Shown here one piece after another: positions 21,068 through 31,308 of a stretch of 64,000 bases of DNA (the first letter of the stretch is position 1; each line of letters opens with the position of its first letter). The DNA is from Caulochytrium protostelioides (taxonomy: Eukaryota; Chytridiomycota; Caulochytriomycetes; Caulochytriales; Caulochytriaceae), in the NCBI GenBank assembly GCA_003615045.1, contig ML014162.1, forward strand, positions 52,357 through 116,356, read 5' to 3'. The notes below the pieces were generated by a model that saw nothing but the letters and a program-made list of their open reading frames with translations, was not told the DNA's origin and did not search any database. Both the position numbers and the translations under genes were made by a program.

Positions 21068-21908
21068 GAGCGAGGGCGAACATTAATCACGAGATCACAT
21101 CGATCAGCGGAGATCCCTCGAATAACCGCGCCTCGCCTGTCGCCGTGCTGTCAGAGGTTTTTTGTAGCGAGCGGCAAGGGTGTGACATGACTGCACGCTG
21201 GGGCGCATCGGATCCAGCGGGGCCCCGATCTCATGGCCGTAGGCCGTAGGCGAGCCCGCGCTCGCCACACCCGTGGCAACTCCGACGGCTCTGCGCCACG
21301 CCCTCCAGCATCTATCAAAGGCGCAGCGCTCGCCGCGCACCACTATTTCCTGGAGGTGTGGCTCGCCACATCGGAACCGCTGTGGACCGGGTATCTGAAG
21401 CCGCACTCGGCGCGAGCCAGCGCCTGCGGCTATATGGAGGCAAGCAGCGCGTGGTTGCCCAGTTCTTGAACCGCGTCGCCAACGGGGCGGCCACGGAGAA
21501 GAAAGTCCATGCTGGTCGCCTATGGCGCGTCCAAGTTGGCCCCCGGAGGCCAGGACGAGATCGCCGTCCCAACAGCTCGCGCGTACCAGACGTGTGCCCC
21601 GCGTTGGCGCGCCGTCCTGGTCGACGACCTTCGAACGACCCAGGTGCGTGCCGAGCCGCATGAGATGCTGACAAAGGTGCATATCCGGCACACGATGGTC
21701 GTGCCGATCTCTCGCGCATCCCGGGCAGGCGCCCACCCGACCGCGCCGAGGGCGGTTAACCGGGTCCGTAGGACCCGCGTGGATGCCCAGACGAATGTGG
21801 TCGGTCAACCGGGGCAACGCCGGGGACTGTGGTCGGAGGTTGGCTGTGATGTAATGCCACCAACGGCGCGTTCGTGAACCGCGACCTCCATGTCACGTTG
21901 AACATCCG

Positions 21909-21943
21909 GCGCTGTCTGGCCATCCTGGTCAGACCGACAGCGC
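21909..21943. repeat. Hairpin-forming dispersed repeat, copy 1
   Basis: GCGCTGTCTGGCC is followed after five bases by an imperfect inverted partner ending in CAGACCGACAGCGC. The same arrangement, same orientation, occurs at 51757-51791: the 21-base right arm (CAGACCGAYAGCGC plus TGTGCCG) differs at one position. Weaker similarity continues for roughly 60 bp downstream. No coding frame. Confidence 0.5.
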
Positions 21944-22183
21944 TGTGCCGTATCCCAGCCCTCCTGCAACTCCTGGTCGGCAAGGGCATCCGGCGATGAA
22001 TCGACTGAAGACCGTCGCCTTTGGAGACCTCCTCGGGTCACCATGGAGAGTATGGCGTTCGCGATAGAGGCACCCACATGCACACAAGGGTGGGCCTCTA
22101 TGTTCTTCAAAAAATATACTGATGAACAGCTTACTAAGACCAGCATGTCACGGTTCTCTGCCTCGAGGAGAGGGCGGGGAGGC

Positions 22184-25100
22184 TCAGCGCATTTCGGAGC
22201 GCGTGCGCGGCTGGATCTTGGGCAGATAGAGCCGCGGCAGCCGCGTCGGCGGCAGCGTGAGCGACAACGCCGGTTTGATCGGCGCGCCGCTGCCGGGCGC
22301 GTTCGACGAGGGTGTCCTCGCTGCCGCGCTAGCGACCACTGCCGACGTCGCCGGCCTCGACGCCAGCGGCTGCCCGACGGACGTCGTCACCGTTGCCGTT
22401 GCCGTCACCATGGTCGACGACACGGAAGTCGACTGGACCGCCGTCGCCAACGTCGGCGAAACGGCGGGCTGGGACGGCGGCGGCGTGGCGAGGTTGTGCG
22501 CGGCGTCAGGATCGAGCGCGGCGGCCGCGTCGACGTGGTCGGGCCCGACGCCGTCAGCATCGAGGACCGACGGCATCGAGGAAAGCGTGCCGGGCTCGGC
22601 CGCCGACGGCGCGGGCTGCAGCGGCGCGGCGGTCTCGCCGGCCGCGGCCCGCACCGGCGGCGCCGATGGGGGGGCGGCCGAGCCCTGCAGCACGGCCTCG
22701 AGCGAGGCGGCGTGATCGCCGCCGCCGGCGGCGGCTTGCTCGGCGACGGTGGCGATGAGTGGGTGGCGGAGGATGTCGCGGGCCTGCGGGCGGAACGCCG
22801 GGTCCGGATGGATCATGGAGCGGATGAGGTCGACGAGCGGCTGGGAGACGTCTTTGAGGCTGACGCTTTCGAGGCCGTGGTGGCGCAACTGCGTCCACGC
22901 GGGACCGTTCTCGGGCAGCTCGACGTTCGCGGCCATCTCGAGCGCCATCAGGCCGAGGCTAAAGATGTCCGCGGCGAAGCTGACGCGGCCCTCGAGCAGC
23001 TCCGGTGCCATGTACCGACGGTCGCCCTCCACATCGCTGTGGGACGGGCGGTCGAGGAACCGGGCGAGTCCAAAGTCGCCGAGCTTGAGCGCCCCGTCGC
23101 CCGTGATAAAAACATTGGCGGGTTTCAGGTCCAGATGAACGACGCCAAGCGCATGCAGGCCCGCGAGCGTTGCCGTCAGCTCGGTCAGCGTCGTCCACAC
23201 CGTGAGCTCGGGAACGCCCGCGTCCTGCTCTTCGAGGTACTGCGCCAGGCTGCCGCCCGAGCACAGCTCCGTCTCGATGTAGAGGATGCCGTGCTGCTCC
23301 CACGCAGAGCGCAGCTGCACGCAGCCGGGCTGCCCGCGCAGCGCGAACATGACCCCGACTTCCTCCAGCTTCCGCTGGCGGTCTTTGACGCCCGTGTAGG
23401 GAATCCGCGTGGCCTTGACGGCCGACGCCGCCGCCAGCACGTCCAACGGCGTCGGCGGCGGCGCCCGGCCGCCTTCGTCCTCGGCGCCCGGTGTGCACGG
23501 GATCGTGTCCTCCTCATCTTCCTCCTCGTCCTCGTCCTCGTCCTCGTCGCTCGCGTCGTGGTCGCTCGTCGGAAAGCGGAATCCGACGCGGGGCGTCGAC
23601 GTTGACGCGGCCGCCGCGCGGCGGTCGCGGCGCGGATCATCGGGCTCGTCGACAGCGCGGTGGCCAACCAGCCGCGTGCGCCGCCGCACCATGTAGGCGT
23701 CCGAGAACTCGCCTTTGCCCAGAATTCCGAGCACGTGGAAGTGGGTGTCCAGATAGTTCGGCTCGGCGGGCGCCGCGGCGTGCAGGAAGTCCACGGGCGC
23801 GCGGCGCGCCCCATTCCCATTGCCGCCCCCATTCCCGTACCCCGCGCGGGGCACGAGATGCGGGATGGCCGAGGGCCCGGCCGCCGCGAACCCCGCCCCC
23901 GTCAGATGCCTGTCGCGCGGCGGGAGGGCGCCGTGGCTGGCCAGCGCGGTCGCGGAGGCCAGAGGCCCCGGCGACCGCGCCACCGTCGGCGTCGCCGGCG
24001 CCGGGCTGGAGGAGCGGTCCAGCGTGGCGGCGCGGGAGTGCGGCCGCGAGGGCGCATGCAACGCGGCGCTCGGCCGCGGCAGATGGGAGACGGGCAGGTG
24101 GTCGAAGAGGTTCTCGGGCGTGAGCACGCGTGCCTCGGGCCGCGCGAGCAGCTGGTACGCGAGCGGCGTGCGGGTGACGCCGTGCGTCGTAAACAGCGGC
24201 AGCGTGATGCCGCTGCGGACGGCGCGGCCCGTCGTCGCCGCGCCCGAGCCAAACAGCGGACTGCGCTGCCCGAGCGGGCGCGCCTTGCGGCACGGCGTCT
24301 GGTCCATCCGCTGCGGCGGGCTCTGGCTGTCGCGGCCGTCACCATCGGGGCCACCTTCCACGTGGCGAGGGTCATCGTTGCCGAGATGGAAGGAGAGGCC
24401 GCCGCCACCCCCGCCGCCGCCGAGACTGAACGAGAGGCCGCCGCCGAGATGCGAGGGATCGCTCATAATGTGGGCGGCGCGCGGCACCGGCGGCGCGGGC
24501 GTGCGGAATCCGACCGGCGGATCGCGGCGCTGCGAGGGACTGCGCCCGTCCTGCGGACTCGAGGCATCAGACGACAGCATCGCCTCGGAGATCGTCATCG
24601 AGGGCGGCCCGCCGGCGGCGCCGGCGGCGCCAGCGGCAGCAGCCGCCGCGCTGGATGATGCGTCCTGCGCATCGAGTCGCATGCGATGGCCCGACGGGCT
24701 GAGCGGCGGCGCGGTGTCCGTGGTGTCCGAGGCGTCCGTGGCAGTCGCCACGGGCGGCAGCTGGCGCTGCTGGCGACGGCGGCGGTGGGAGGCGGACGGC
24801 GTCTGCGGCGTGCCGAGCGCGTCGTCGGTCAAGGCCACATCGACGCCCACGTCGACATCCTCACCGAGATCAATATCGACATCGTCATCGTCGACGCCAT
24901 CGTCGTGAGGGCCCGCAGGGCTTGGACCCAGCGCGTCATCGTCACGGTCGCCGATGCGGAGGTTCGGAAACGCGGAGACCGTAAACGATGAACAGCCCTT
25001 GATAGGCGACGATGACGCAAATGAGGCATGCGTGTCGTCGCTGGTGGCGCCCGACATCAGGTGGGTCATGCTGGCCTGCGATGGAGGAGAGAGCATGAGA

Positions 25101-27073
25101 CCACGGTGGGCGATGTTCGACGGCGGCGGCGGCGGCGGTGGCTGGGGCAGCGGCGCTTGCGGCAGCGGCAGCGGGCTCGTCGAGAAGCGGTCGGTCAGCA
25201 CCGAAACAGGACCCAGGGTCAGGCCGAGACTCGACCGCGACGTCGACCGGCCGGGCGTCATCGACGGCAGCACCATCGACGGTGCCGCGAGCGACGGCAC
25301 AGACGACGGGGGAGGCATCGACGCGGCGGCAAGCGCGCCGGCGAGGCCCGCATGCGCCGTGACGCGAGGTTGAGGCGACGGTCGCGCAGGGCCGGCGTAG
25401 GCCTGAGCCACATGGGGACGCTTGCGCGCCGACCACAGCTGCCCGCCGGCATGAGAGCTCGGCGTCGTCGGCGTCCGGTCGCCACGGCGCATGCGCTTGT
25501 TGGACGGCGTGCCGGAGCGCCGGGTCGGCGTGAATAAATAGCCGTCGCCATCCGCCTCGTCCGTCGTGGACAGCATCAGGCCACGCGAGGCCTCATCGGC
25601 CGTCGAAGCGGCGTGGCTTGGCGTGCGGGGTCGAGACGACGGGACGGAGGCGCCGCCCGCCGCCGCGGCGGCCGCCGCTGCGGCGCTCGCCGTGGCCTGG
25701 CTCTTGGTGACCGAGCGGCTGGGGGAGTGGTGGCCGAGGGGGTCGTCCTGAATCCCGAACGGCAGGAACCCGCGCTTCATGGGCGTACACGGCGCATGCG
25801 CCGCCGGGTACGGCGACAGCGCCGCGGCGCGGCGGGCCTTGGATTTCTTGGACAGCACGCTAGACGGCGCGAAGGCGTCCGGCGACGGCTTGACGAGCCG
25901 CGTCGGACCCGGCGTCATCCCGGGCGTCGCGCCGTCCAGCACGTGCGGCCACGGCGGCGTCAGGGTGGACGACGACGACGCGGCCGCGGCGCCCACGGGC
26001 GTCGGCGTCTCGCCGGCGAGCCGTGATGTCAGAAACGACGGCGTCGTCAGCGGCGTCGTCAGCGGCGTCGCGCCGACGGCGCCTAGCGAGGGCCCGAACA
26101 AGTCGGCGCGCGACATGACCGACGCGGCGCGAGACGGTTTGCGGAACGGCGTGGCAGACGGCATGGCGAACGACGCGAACGACGAGGGCGACGCCGCGGA
26201 GGCCGGCGCCGGCGTCGGAGGGGCCGCGAGCGCGGCAGAGTGGGGGTCGCCGGGGGTCTGCGCCGCGAGCCCGAAGGGCGTCGGCATGGCGGGCAGGTGC
26301 GGCGACGGCGCCGTGGGCGAGAACGCGAGCGCTGCGGCGGCGGCGGCGGGCCGGGCGACGAATCCGGCGCTGCGGCCCTTGACGGGCGTGCATGGCGCCC
26401 GCGGCGCCGGGACGGGCGTCTCGAGCCGGGCGGCGCGCGATTTCTTGGCGAGCACGCTCGTGGTCGCAAACGCGTCCGGTGAAGGACGGACGAGCCGGAG
26501 CGGCCGGTTCTGGCTGGGGGGCGCCGTGCGCGTCGCCAGCGCCATCCGCGGGAGCGCCGGCGTGGTGGCCGCCGAGACGGGCGTGGAGGCCGAGAGGGCG
26601 GCCGTCAGCGGGGCTGGCGTCGACGCCTGCGTCAAGGCCAGCGAGACCGAGGTCGCACGAGAGCGCGCCGGCGTCCATGCCGGCAAGGGCCGGGACGCCG
26701 ACGCGCCCGCTGGCGGCGGCCGCCACGCCGCGGGGCGGTCAGCGCCGGCGGCGAGACGGGGTCCCCGCGCGGCCGTGGGACTCATGGGTGGTCGCGAACG
26801 CGCCTCCGCGAGCGGCGCTGCCGACCGCCAGAAATCATGGTCTTGGTCATGGTCATAGTCATGGTTGAGTCCGTGGCCGTGGCCGTACGCACGATCATCG
26901 GACGGCTCGGCTGGCCGATGGGATGCCCGCGTCGCGAGCGAGGCGGGGGTTGGCGTGGCCATGACGGGCGTCGCCTCTAACGATGTGGCAGCCGACGCGC
27001 GTCGTGGTGACGCGGGCGGGAGCGCGAGCGGCGTCGCGTCTGCCGGCAGGGCCGGCCCAGAGGAGGGTGCCAT
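22184..27073 (-). CDS. WEE1: WEE1/Swe1-type Cdk-inhibitory kinase, very large
   Basis: Kinase that delays mitosis by phosphorylating Cdk1 on its inhibitory Tyr. 1629 residues from the ATG at 27073 (GCCACCATGGC context); upstream in-frame sequence has no ATG. The first about 1100 residues are Ser/Pro/Ala-rich with many SP/TP sites and TPxK motifs. Kinase domain about 1108-1445: YLDTHFHVLGILGKGEFSDA, AVKATRIPYTGVKDRQRKLE, ILYIETELCSGGSLAQYLEE, catalytic HLDLKPANVFIT, LGDFGLARF and GDRRYMAPELLEG. HLDLKPAN and the ETELC hinge are Wee1 signatures, not Myt1 or generic kinases. About 83 residues, including an Asp/Glu run, are inserted between the glycine loop and the AVK lysine. The motif PSPDAF..SVLxKKS...APCTPxK occurs twice (about 26375-26500 and 25774-25890). 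Fungal Wee1 proteins are usually 600-1200 residues. The tail after the kinase (about 185 residues) is low complexity. Confidence 0.92.
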   Translation of the reverse strand: MAPSSGPALPADATPLALPPASPRRASAATSLEATPVMATPTPASLATRASHRPAEPSDDRAYGHGHGLNHDYDHDQDHDFWRSAAPLAEARSRPPMSPTAARGPRLAAGADRPAAWRPPPAGASASRPLPAWTPARSRATSVSLALTQASTPAPLTAALSASTPVSAATTPALPRMALATRTAPPSQNRPLRLVRPSPDAFATTSVLAKKSRAARLETPVPAPRAPCTPVKGRSAGFVARPAAAAAALAFSPTAPSPHLPAMPTPFGLAAQTPGDPHSAALAAPPTPAPASAASPSSFASFAMPSATPFRKPSRAASVMSRADLFGPSLGAVGATPLTTPLTTPSFLTSRLAGETPTPVGAAAASSSSTLTPPWPHVLDGATPGMTPGPTRLVKPSPDAFAPSSVLSKKSKARRAAALSPYPAAHAPCTPMKRGFLPFGIQDDPLGHHSPSRSVTKSQATASAAAAAAAAAGGASVPSSRPRTPSHAASTADEASRGLMLSTTDEADGDGYLFTPTRRSGTPSNKRMRRGDRTPTTPSSHAGGQLWSARKRPHVAQAYAGPARPSPQPRVTAHAGLAGALAAASMPPPSSVPSLAAPSMVLPSMTPGRSTSRSSLGLTLGPVSVLTDRFSTSPLPLPQAPLPQPPPPPPPSNIAHRGLMLSPPSQASMTHLMSGATSDDTHASFASSSPIKGCSSFTVSAFPNLRIGDRDDDALGPSPAGPHDDGVDDDDVDIDLGEDVDVGVDVALTDDALGTPQTPSASHRRRRQQRQLPPVATATDASDTTDTAPPLSPSGHRMRLDAQDASSSAAAAAAGAAGAAGGPPSMTISEAMLSSDASSPQDGRSPSQRRDPPVGFRTPAPPVPRAAHIMSDPSHLGGGLSFSLGGGGGGGGLSFHLGNDDPRHVEGGPDGDGRDSQSPPQRMDQTPCRKARPLGQRSPLFGSGAATTGRAVRSGITLPLFTTHGVTRTPLAYQLLARPEARVLTPENLFDHLPVSHLPRPSAALHAPSRPHSRAATLDRSSSPAPATPTVARSPGPLASATALASHGALPPRDRHLTGAGFAAAGPSAIPHLVPRAGYGNGGGNGNGARRAPVDFLHAAAPAEPNYLDTHFHVLGILGKGEFSDAYMVRRRTRLVGHRAVDEPDDPRRDRRAAAASTSTPRVGFRFPTSDHDASDEDEDEDEEEDEEDTIPCTPGAEDEGGRAPPPTPLDVLAAASAVKATRIPYTGVKDRQRKLEEVGVMFALRGQPGCVQLRSAWEQHGILYIETELCSGGSLAQYLEEQDAGVPELTVWTTLTELTATLAGLHALGVVHLDLKPANVFITGDGALKLGDFGLARFLDRPSHSDVEGDRRYMAPELLEGRVSFAADIFSLGLMALEMAANVELPENGPAWTQLRHHGLESVSLKDVSQPLVDLIRSMIHPDPAFRPQARDILRHPLIATVAEQAAAGGGDHAASLEAVLQGSAAPPSAPPVRAAAGETAAPLQPAPSAAEPGTLSSMPSVLDADGVGPDHVDAAAALDPDAAHNLATPPPSQPAVSPTLATAVQSTSVSSTMVTATATVTTSVGQPLASRPATSAVVASAAARTPSSNAPGSGAPIKPALSLTLPPTRLPRLYLPKIQPRTRSEMR

Positions 27074-29373
27074 GGTGGCCGGACGCAGGCCGCCGCGGCG
27101 CGGCACGGCGTTGGAAGCTGCGGAGGGCGTCCGAGCGGGAACGCGACCGGAGCGGCCGCGGCGGCGACAGCAGCAACAGCGGCGGTGAGGAGCAGCGACG
27201 CCCGCTATAGGGCTCCAGCCGGGGCTCAGGAGGGCGCGGCGGCTGGCGGCATGGGGAGGGCGGGCGCCGCGGCCAGCTGGCCTCACCTGCGCGCCGACGC
27301 CAGACGCCGACGCCGCGAACGGCGGCCGGACGCTGCCGTTCCGTGCCGCGCCGCGGACGAGAAAGCCGTGCTGGGCGGCGCCGGGCGCAGAAGGGAGCCC
27401 TGTGAGTCGCGCGGATCAGGCATGGGCGCACCGCCGTAACACGATGCAGCCGCAGTCCCGGCAGCAGCAGCAGCAGTCGCAGCGCGCACGCGGTCGGCCA
27501 GAAGCAACGGTGCGGCGTCTGATGATTGGGGCGTCGAAGCCAAGAGGCGACTCGTCGCCTGATGGCCGCAGAATACTGACGGAAACGGAGGTGCCTCGGT
27601 CGTGTTCACGGAGACGGAGCCACGGTCGTCATCGGCGTCGTCATCTGCCGTTGGCGCAGAGAGTCAATGATCAGATAACGGTGTTGGACGAGCGCTCGAT
27701 GATGTGACGGCGGGTCAAGCGATGGCACGGTGGCTCGACGTTTCGGAGGCTGATGCTCGATGTTTGATGCTTGATGTTTGATGCTTGATGCTTGATGTTT
27801 GATGCTTGATGAGCGTTGAATGGAGCAAGCCGGCGGCGATGCCGAGCGATGAGCCGTCGCTGAACACTCCACGAAGCGATGCTTCCTAGCGTGGATAGCG
27901 TTCTGGAATGATAGCCACCGAAGCAGAACCGCGGCCGCCTTCACGTGCGAATAAGCGCAGCACGCGCTTGCCATGTCATGGCTCGGCCCGCACGCGGCGA
28001 CGGCATCGTCACGGCACGAGCACGAGGCCCGCGTTTGGCGGGCGCCCCTTCCGACGGCGACGCCCCTTCCAACGGCCCCGACCGGCGGCCGCTGCGCCAT
28101 GCCGCGCCGCGCCGCGCCGCGCCGCCGCCGCCGCCGCCGATGGGCCGACGCCGATGCCGCCGGCGCCCGCACCCCTGGCACGAATGCCGGTCGCGGCGGC
28201 GGTCGCGGCGATGACGAGCCGCACGGCGCCGTCCTCATCGCCATCGCCGGTGCCATCGCCGGCGCCATCGCCATCGCCGCGGTTGCGCGGCGCACGGGTC
28301 CTGCTTGGCCTTCCCATGGCGCCGCGCCGCTTGAGGGCATTCCCCTTCGGGGCCCCGCGGCCGCTACGCCGTGGGCCTCGGCACCAGCACCGGCATCCGC
28401 ACCAACACGGGCGACGCCCGCCGTCCGCGACCCTCCGTCGGGCGTTTCAGGTGAGTCGCGGCTGGCGAAGGTCATGCCGATCGGTATCCCTCCCTTCATC
28501 GCGCCGCCTGGGTGCAGGGCGCGGCGTGGGCCTCGGGACGACGCGCTTCGAAGGCGTCTGGCCACGCGGCCCCGCGTCTAGACCAGCACCCACTGACGGT
28601 GGTATGAGTCTGGAGATGAGAGAGACTTGAGACGAGAGAGGTATGACCACCAGCCGTGGGAGTTTGAAGGAAGCCCCACGCAGTTTCTCTCCAAACTCGT
28701 CGCTCACCAGCCCATGCACATCGACGCACACGGTGGGTATGCCACTTAGATGGTATGATGCACGTAAGGTCGGCAACCGCTCGTGCCCGCGAGGGGGTCG
28801 CCATGGCGAGAGCCGTTTTATCGAGACTCGGCCGTCACCTTGGCCACAGTAGGTACGGGGGCCAAGCTTGCTAAGCTAACTGGCCACGCGCCGATCCGTC
28901 ATCCCACGCCCTCCTACCCATCTCAAGCATCAGCCCGCTTATCACGTGCGACCAGCGATTCAACAACCCCAACCCTCAATCCGGACAGAATCGCGAGAGA
29001 AAGGCGACCCAGCTTTAAATCGCAGGAGACCACGCAACCTTTGCGAAAAGAAATCGCATTTTCTTGAAAAGTCCGCGCATACCAAAAACGAAAACCGTCC
29101 AATGAGGCACACAAGCATCTAATAAACTACACACGGCATGGACATTCGCATGGGCTGGCGTAGCGCGAGGCGCAGCAGCGATGGCAACGGGCGCCGCAAG
29201 GTGACGCGAGCCGGGGCCACGCGCCGCGCGACGCTACGCAGGCCGCCAAGCGAGCGGCAGGGGAGGACGACCCGAGGGCGCGGGGGCGGCCGCGAAGCAG
29301 ACAGCGGGGAACGCCGACGCGCTGCCCGCCGCGAGGTCTAGCAGCGCGCCACCGCACCGGTCCGACGAGCCGC
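27074..29373. other. Region between WEE1 promoter and eL39 3' end, one doubtful exon
   Basis: 2.3 kb. The first part is WEE1 upstream DNA. On + a 50-codon open stretch, 28597-28749, reads like protein (RYDHQPWEFEGSPTQFLSKL, then VAHQPMHIDAH). It could be an internal exon: an ATG-led frame with an Arg-rich, presequence-like segment ends at a CAG/GTGAGT donor at 28450/28451, and AG acceptors in the right phase lie just before RYDHQ. A GTGGGT donor and downstream AGs exist too. The opposite strand is also open here, and I recognise no family, so this is a candidate only. A 7-bp tandem repeat lies at 27751-27811. Confidence 0.25.
27751..27811. repeat. 7-bp tandem repeat TGATGYT
   Basis: About nine head-to-tail copies of TGATGCT/TGATGTT, allowing one variant (CGATGTT). 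Intergenic. Confidence 0.8.
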
Positions 29374-29690
29374 TTAGACGCGGAGCTTGGTGCGGCGCCA
29401 GTGACGACGCTTGGCGTTGTAGCGGATGGTGTTGTCGGTCTTCATGCGGAACCAGTTGGGGATGGGGCGGTTCTGCTTGGCCTTCTTGCCAAGCTTGCGC
29501 TTGAGGGCGAACGACTTAAGGGCAGACTGTGGGATGGCGCATCCATCGAACAACATGAACAGAAAAGGATAGCAGTGTGAGTATGATGGTTCCAGCCATG
29601 AGACGAGTAGCTTCGAGCAGATCGAGTGACGGCACTCCGAAGCCAACGCGACACGAACGTAGGGATGTCCCAAACGACCGCAGACACCAT
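29374..29690 (-). CDS. RPL39: 60S ribosomal protein eL39
   Basis: Small basic protein of the large-subunit exit tunnel. Exon 2 (29374-29526) encodes [20 protein letters not shown], then [20 protein letters not shown] and [10 protein letters not shown], unmistakable eL39. With a lone Met this is 51 residues, the standard length, so the intron should fall directly after the start codon, as in other fungi. A CAG acceptor abuts exon 2. Exon 1 is uncertain. The nearest ATG followed by GT is 29690-29688 (donor GTGTCT, intron 161 nt). A better donor (ATG then GTAACG, in a CAAGATG context) lies at 30762-30760 but implies a 1.2-kb intron, much longer than others here. The interval given uses the near option. 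Confidence 0.88.
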
Positions 29691-31020
29691 CTCGACAGCA
29701 TCGACGACGAACGAATCATCATGCGCCAGCGGAGTTTGCATCCATCGCACGGGTGTCGATACTTTGCAGTACCGCCGATGACAGCAGTGACGATTTCGAC
29801 GGTCTGCGGACTGCGAGCAACGATGGACGAGCAGTCACGGACATGATCGGAACGACAGCACTTATCGAACCAGTGCTGACGGAAGGCGATTCCGACGATC
29901 CATTGAAAGATGCATCAACGGCCCGGTCAGCATCCTTGACAACGTCGCGGCCGTCGTCCTCGCGAGCACGTTCGTCGATGACACGCTAGGATCACGCCGA
30001 CGCGAGCGGCGCGAAGGGGTTGAATACCGCATCGCATGAATGCGGGCCAACGGCGACGCCGTACGGGCAGCGCCCACGCCTCCGTGACACATCCTGCGGG
30101 CCAGCAGCCGTTCGATCACCGACGCGATCGACCGCTGCCAGAGTCGGATCGTCGTCAAGCACAGCCGCGAGACATCTAACGAGCGCGGCTCACAGGCCAC
30201 CAGATCACGTGGTCGTCAATGGGAACCGCCGATGAAGCTCTTGGGCCCAGAGTGCGGGACGACGAGCGGAACGAACGGCGACGTGAATCAACCGCGAGCC
30301 GGCAGCGAACCCTCCTCGAGAAGAAATCGCTGGCTCGTGCCGACGCTAGCTTCTGCCGACAGCCGTCTAGCACAGCGGCGGTCGTCGGCACCGCAAGGCT
30401 TAAATCGATCAAACATTGCGGGCTGAGATTCCGTCGGTCGAGGGTATCGCCAACACGGCTCCGACGGCACGGCTTTCAATTGCCGTGACAGCCAGAGCTC
30501 TGTCGGGCATGGATTCGGCCTAGATATGGACATCGCTCCGTTGCAGTGATCCGTTCAGCGTCCGGTGAAGCACGCAGCATGTCTCGTCTTGTCTCGCGTC
30601 TACGGGGATTCGTCTCGCTCGTCTCGCCGGGCCGGTATGGTCTTCGAGGACGCCTGAACAGCCATCACGGCAGCGGGTAGACGGATGGTCAGCGCTCAGC
30701 GCTCAGCGGTCAGCGGCCAGCGGTCATCAGGGTGGTGATGGCCGAGATAGGCACGTTACCATCTTGAAAGGAGGTTCCTTAGTGCAGGGTGAGGGGGTTC
30801 GCAGAGAGTCGTGGTGTCGTCGGATCTGCCTCCTCGCTCACAACGCCTACCTTTCGCTCGCCGTTCATACCCGGCTTCTGAGTCGATAGGGGCTCTTGTC
30901 CACCACGTTCCCTAGGTCCTCCAGTCTTTTAGGCGTCGCGAGCCCAAGACCAACGGTGTTGCCTACCGGGCCATCCTGCAGCATACTGGCTGGTCTACCG
31001 GGTGATCCGCCCTTGCCGAG

Positions 31021-31043
31021 TGGATGGATGGATGGATGGATGG
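31021..31043. repeat. GGAT microsatellite
   Basis: (TGGA)n, about 5.5 tetranucleotide copies without interruption, in intergenic DNA. Confidence 0.85.
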
Positions 31044-31282
31044 GGCGCGCTGGGACGCCGGCCGGGCAGGCCCGCCCCGGCGGGGTCGGGTCAAGCGCCG
31101 GGGCCCTCCTTCATCACTCTAACGAGCCGAGACAAGTGGCGCAAATCGCTTCCAGAAAGGGCAATTGAGGGGCGGGGCAGCATTTTTCAGCATTTTTCGA
31201 TGATGGTAAAATGAGACAGCCGATCTCATGTTCGAAACATCCCCAACCTTAAGAGCAGAGTTGCTTTCAAGTTCAGCTCAAT

Positions 31283-31308
31283 CATGCATACATACATGCA
31301 TACATACC
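31283..31308. repeat. CATA/CATG tetranucleotide repeat
   Basis: CATACATACATG and CATACATAC units in tandem, lying within the AT-rich island of this intergenic region. Confidence 0.75.

Larger units (their letters stand above)
20872..22183. other. Intergenic region ARV1 promoter / WEE1 3' side
   Basis: 1.3 kb with no recognisable gene. Frames on both strands are moderately long but match nothing known. It holds the CACGTG pair, a hairpin-forming segment at 21909-21943 shared with 51757-51791, and a second short inverted repeat at about 22063-22104 (GAGGCACCCAC pairing with GTGGGCCTC). Confidence 0.5.

Noticed and set aside
20872-22183. Minus-strand frame 21104-21817 as a gene between ARV1 and WEE1
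   Set aside because: No recognisable motif, Arg/Gly/His-rich composition, and it overlaps noncoding repeats.
27074-27286. 71-residue N-terminal extension of WEE1
   Set aside because: It has a GTG start within a CAG/GTGAGG donor-like context; the ATG at 27073 has an excellent Kozak context.
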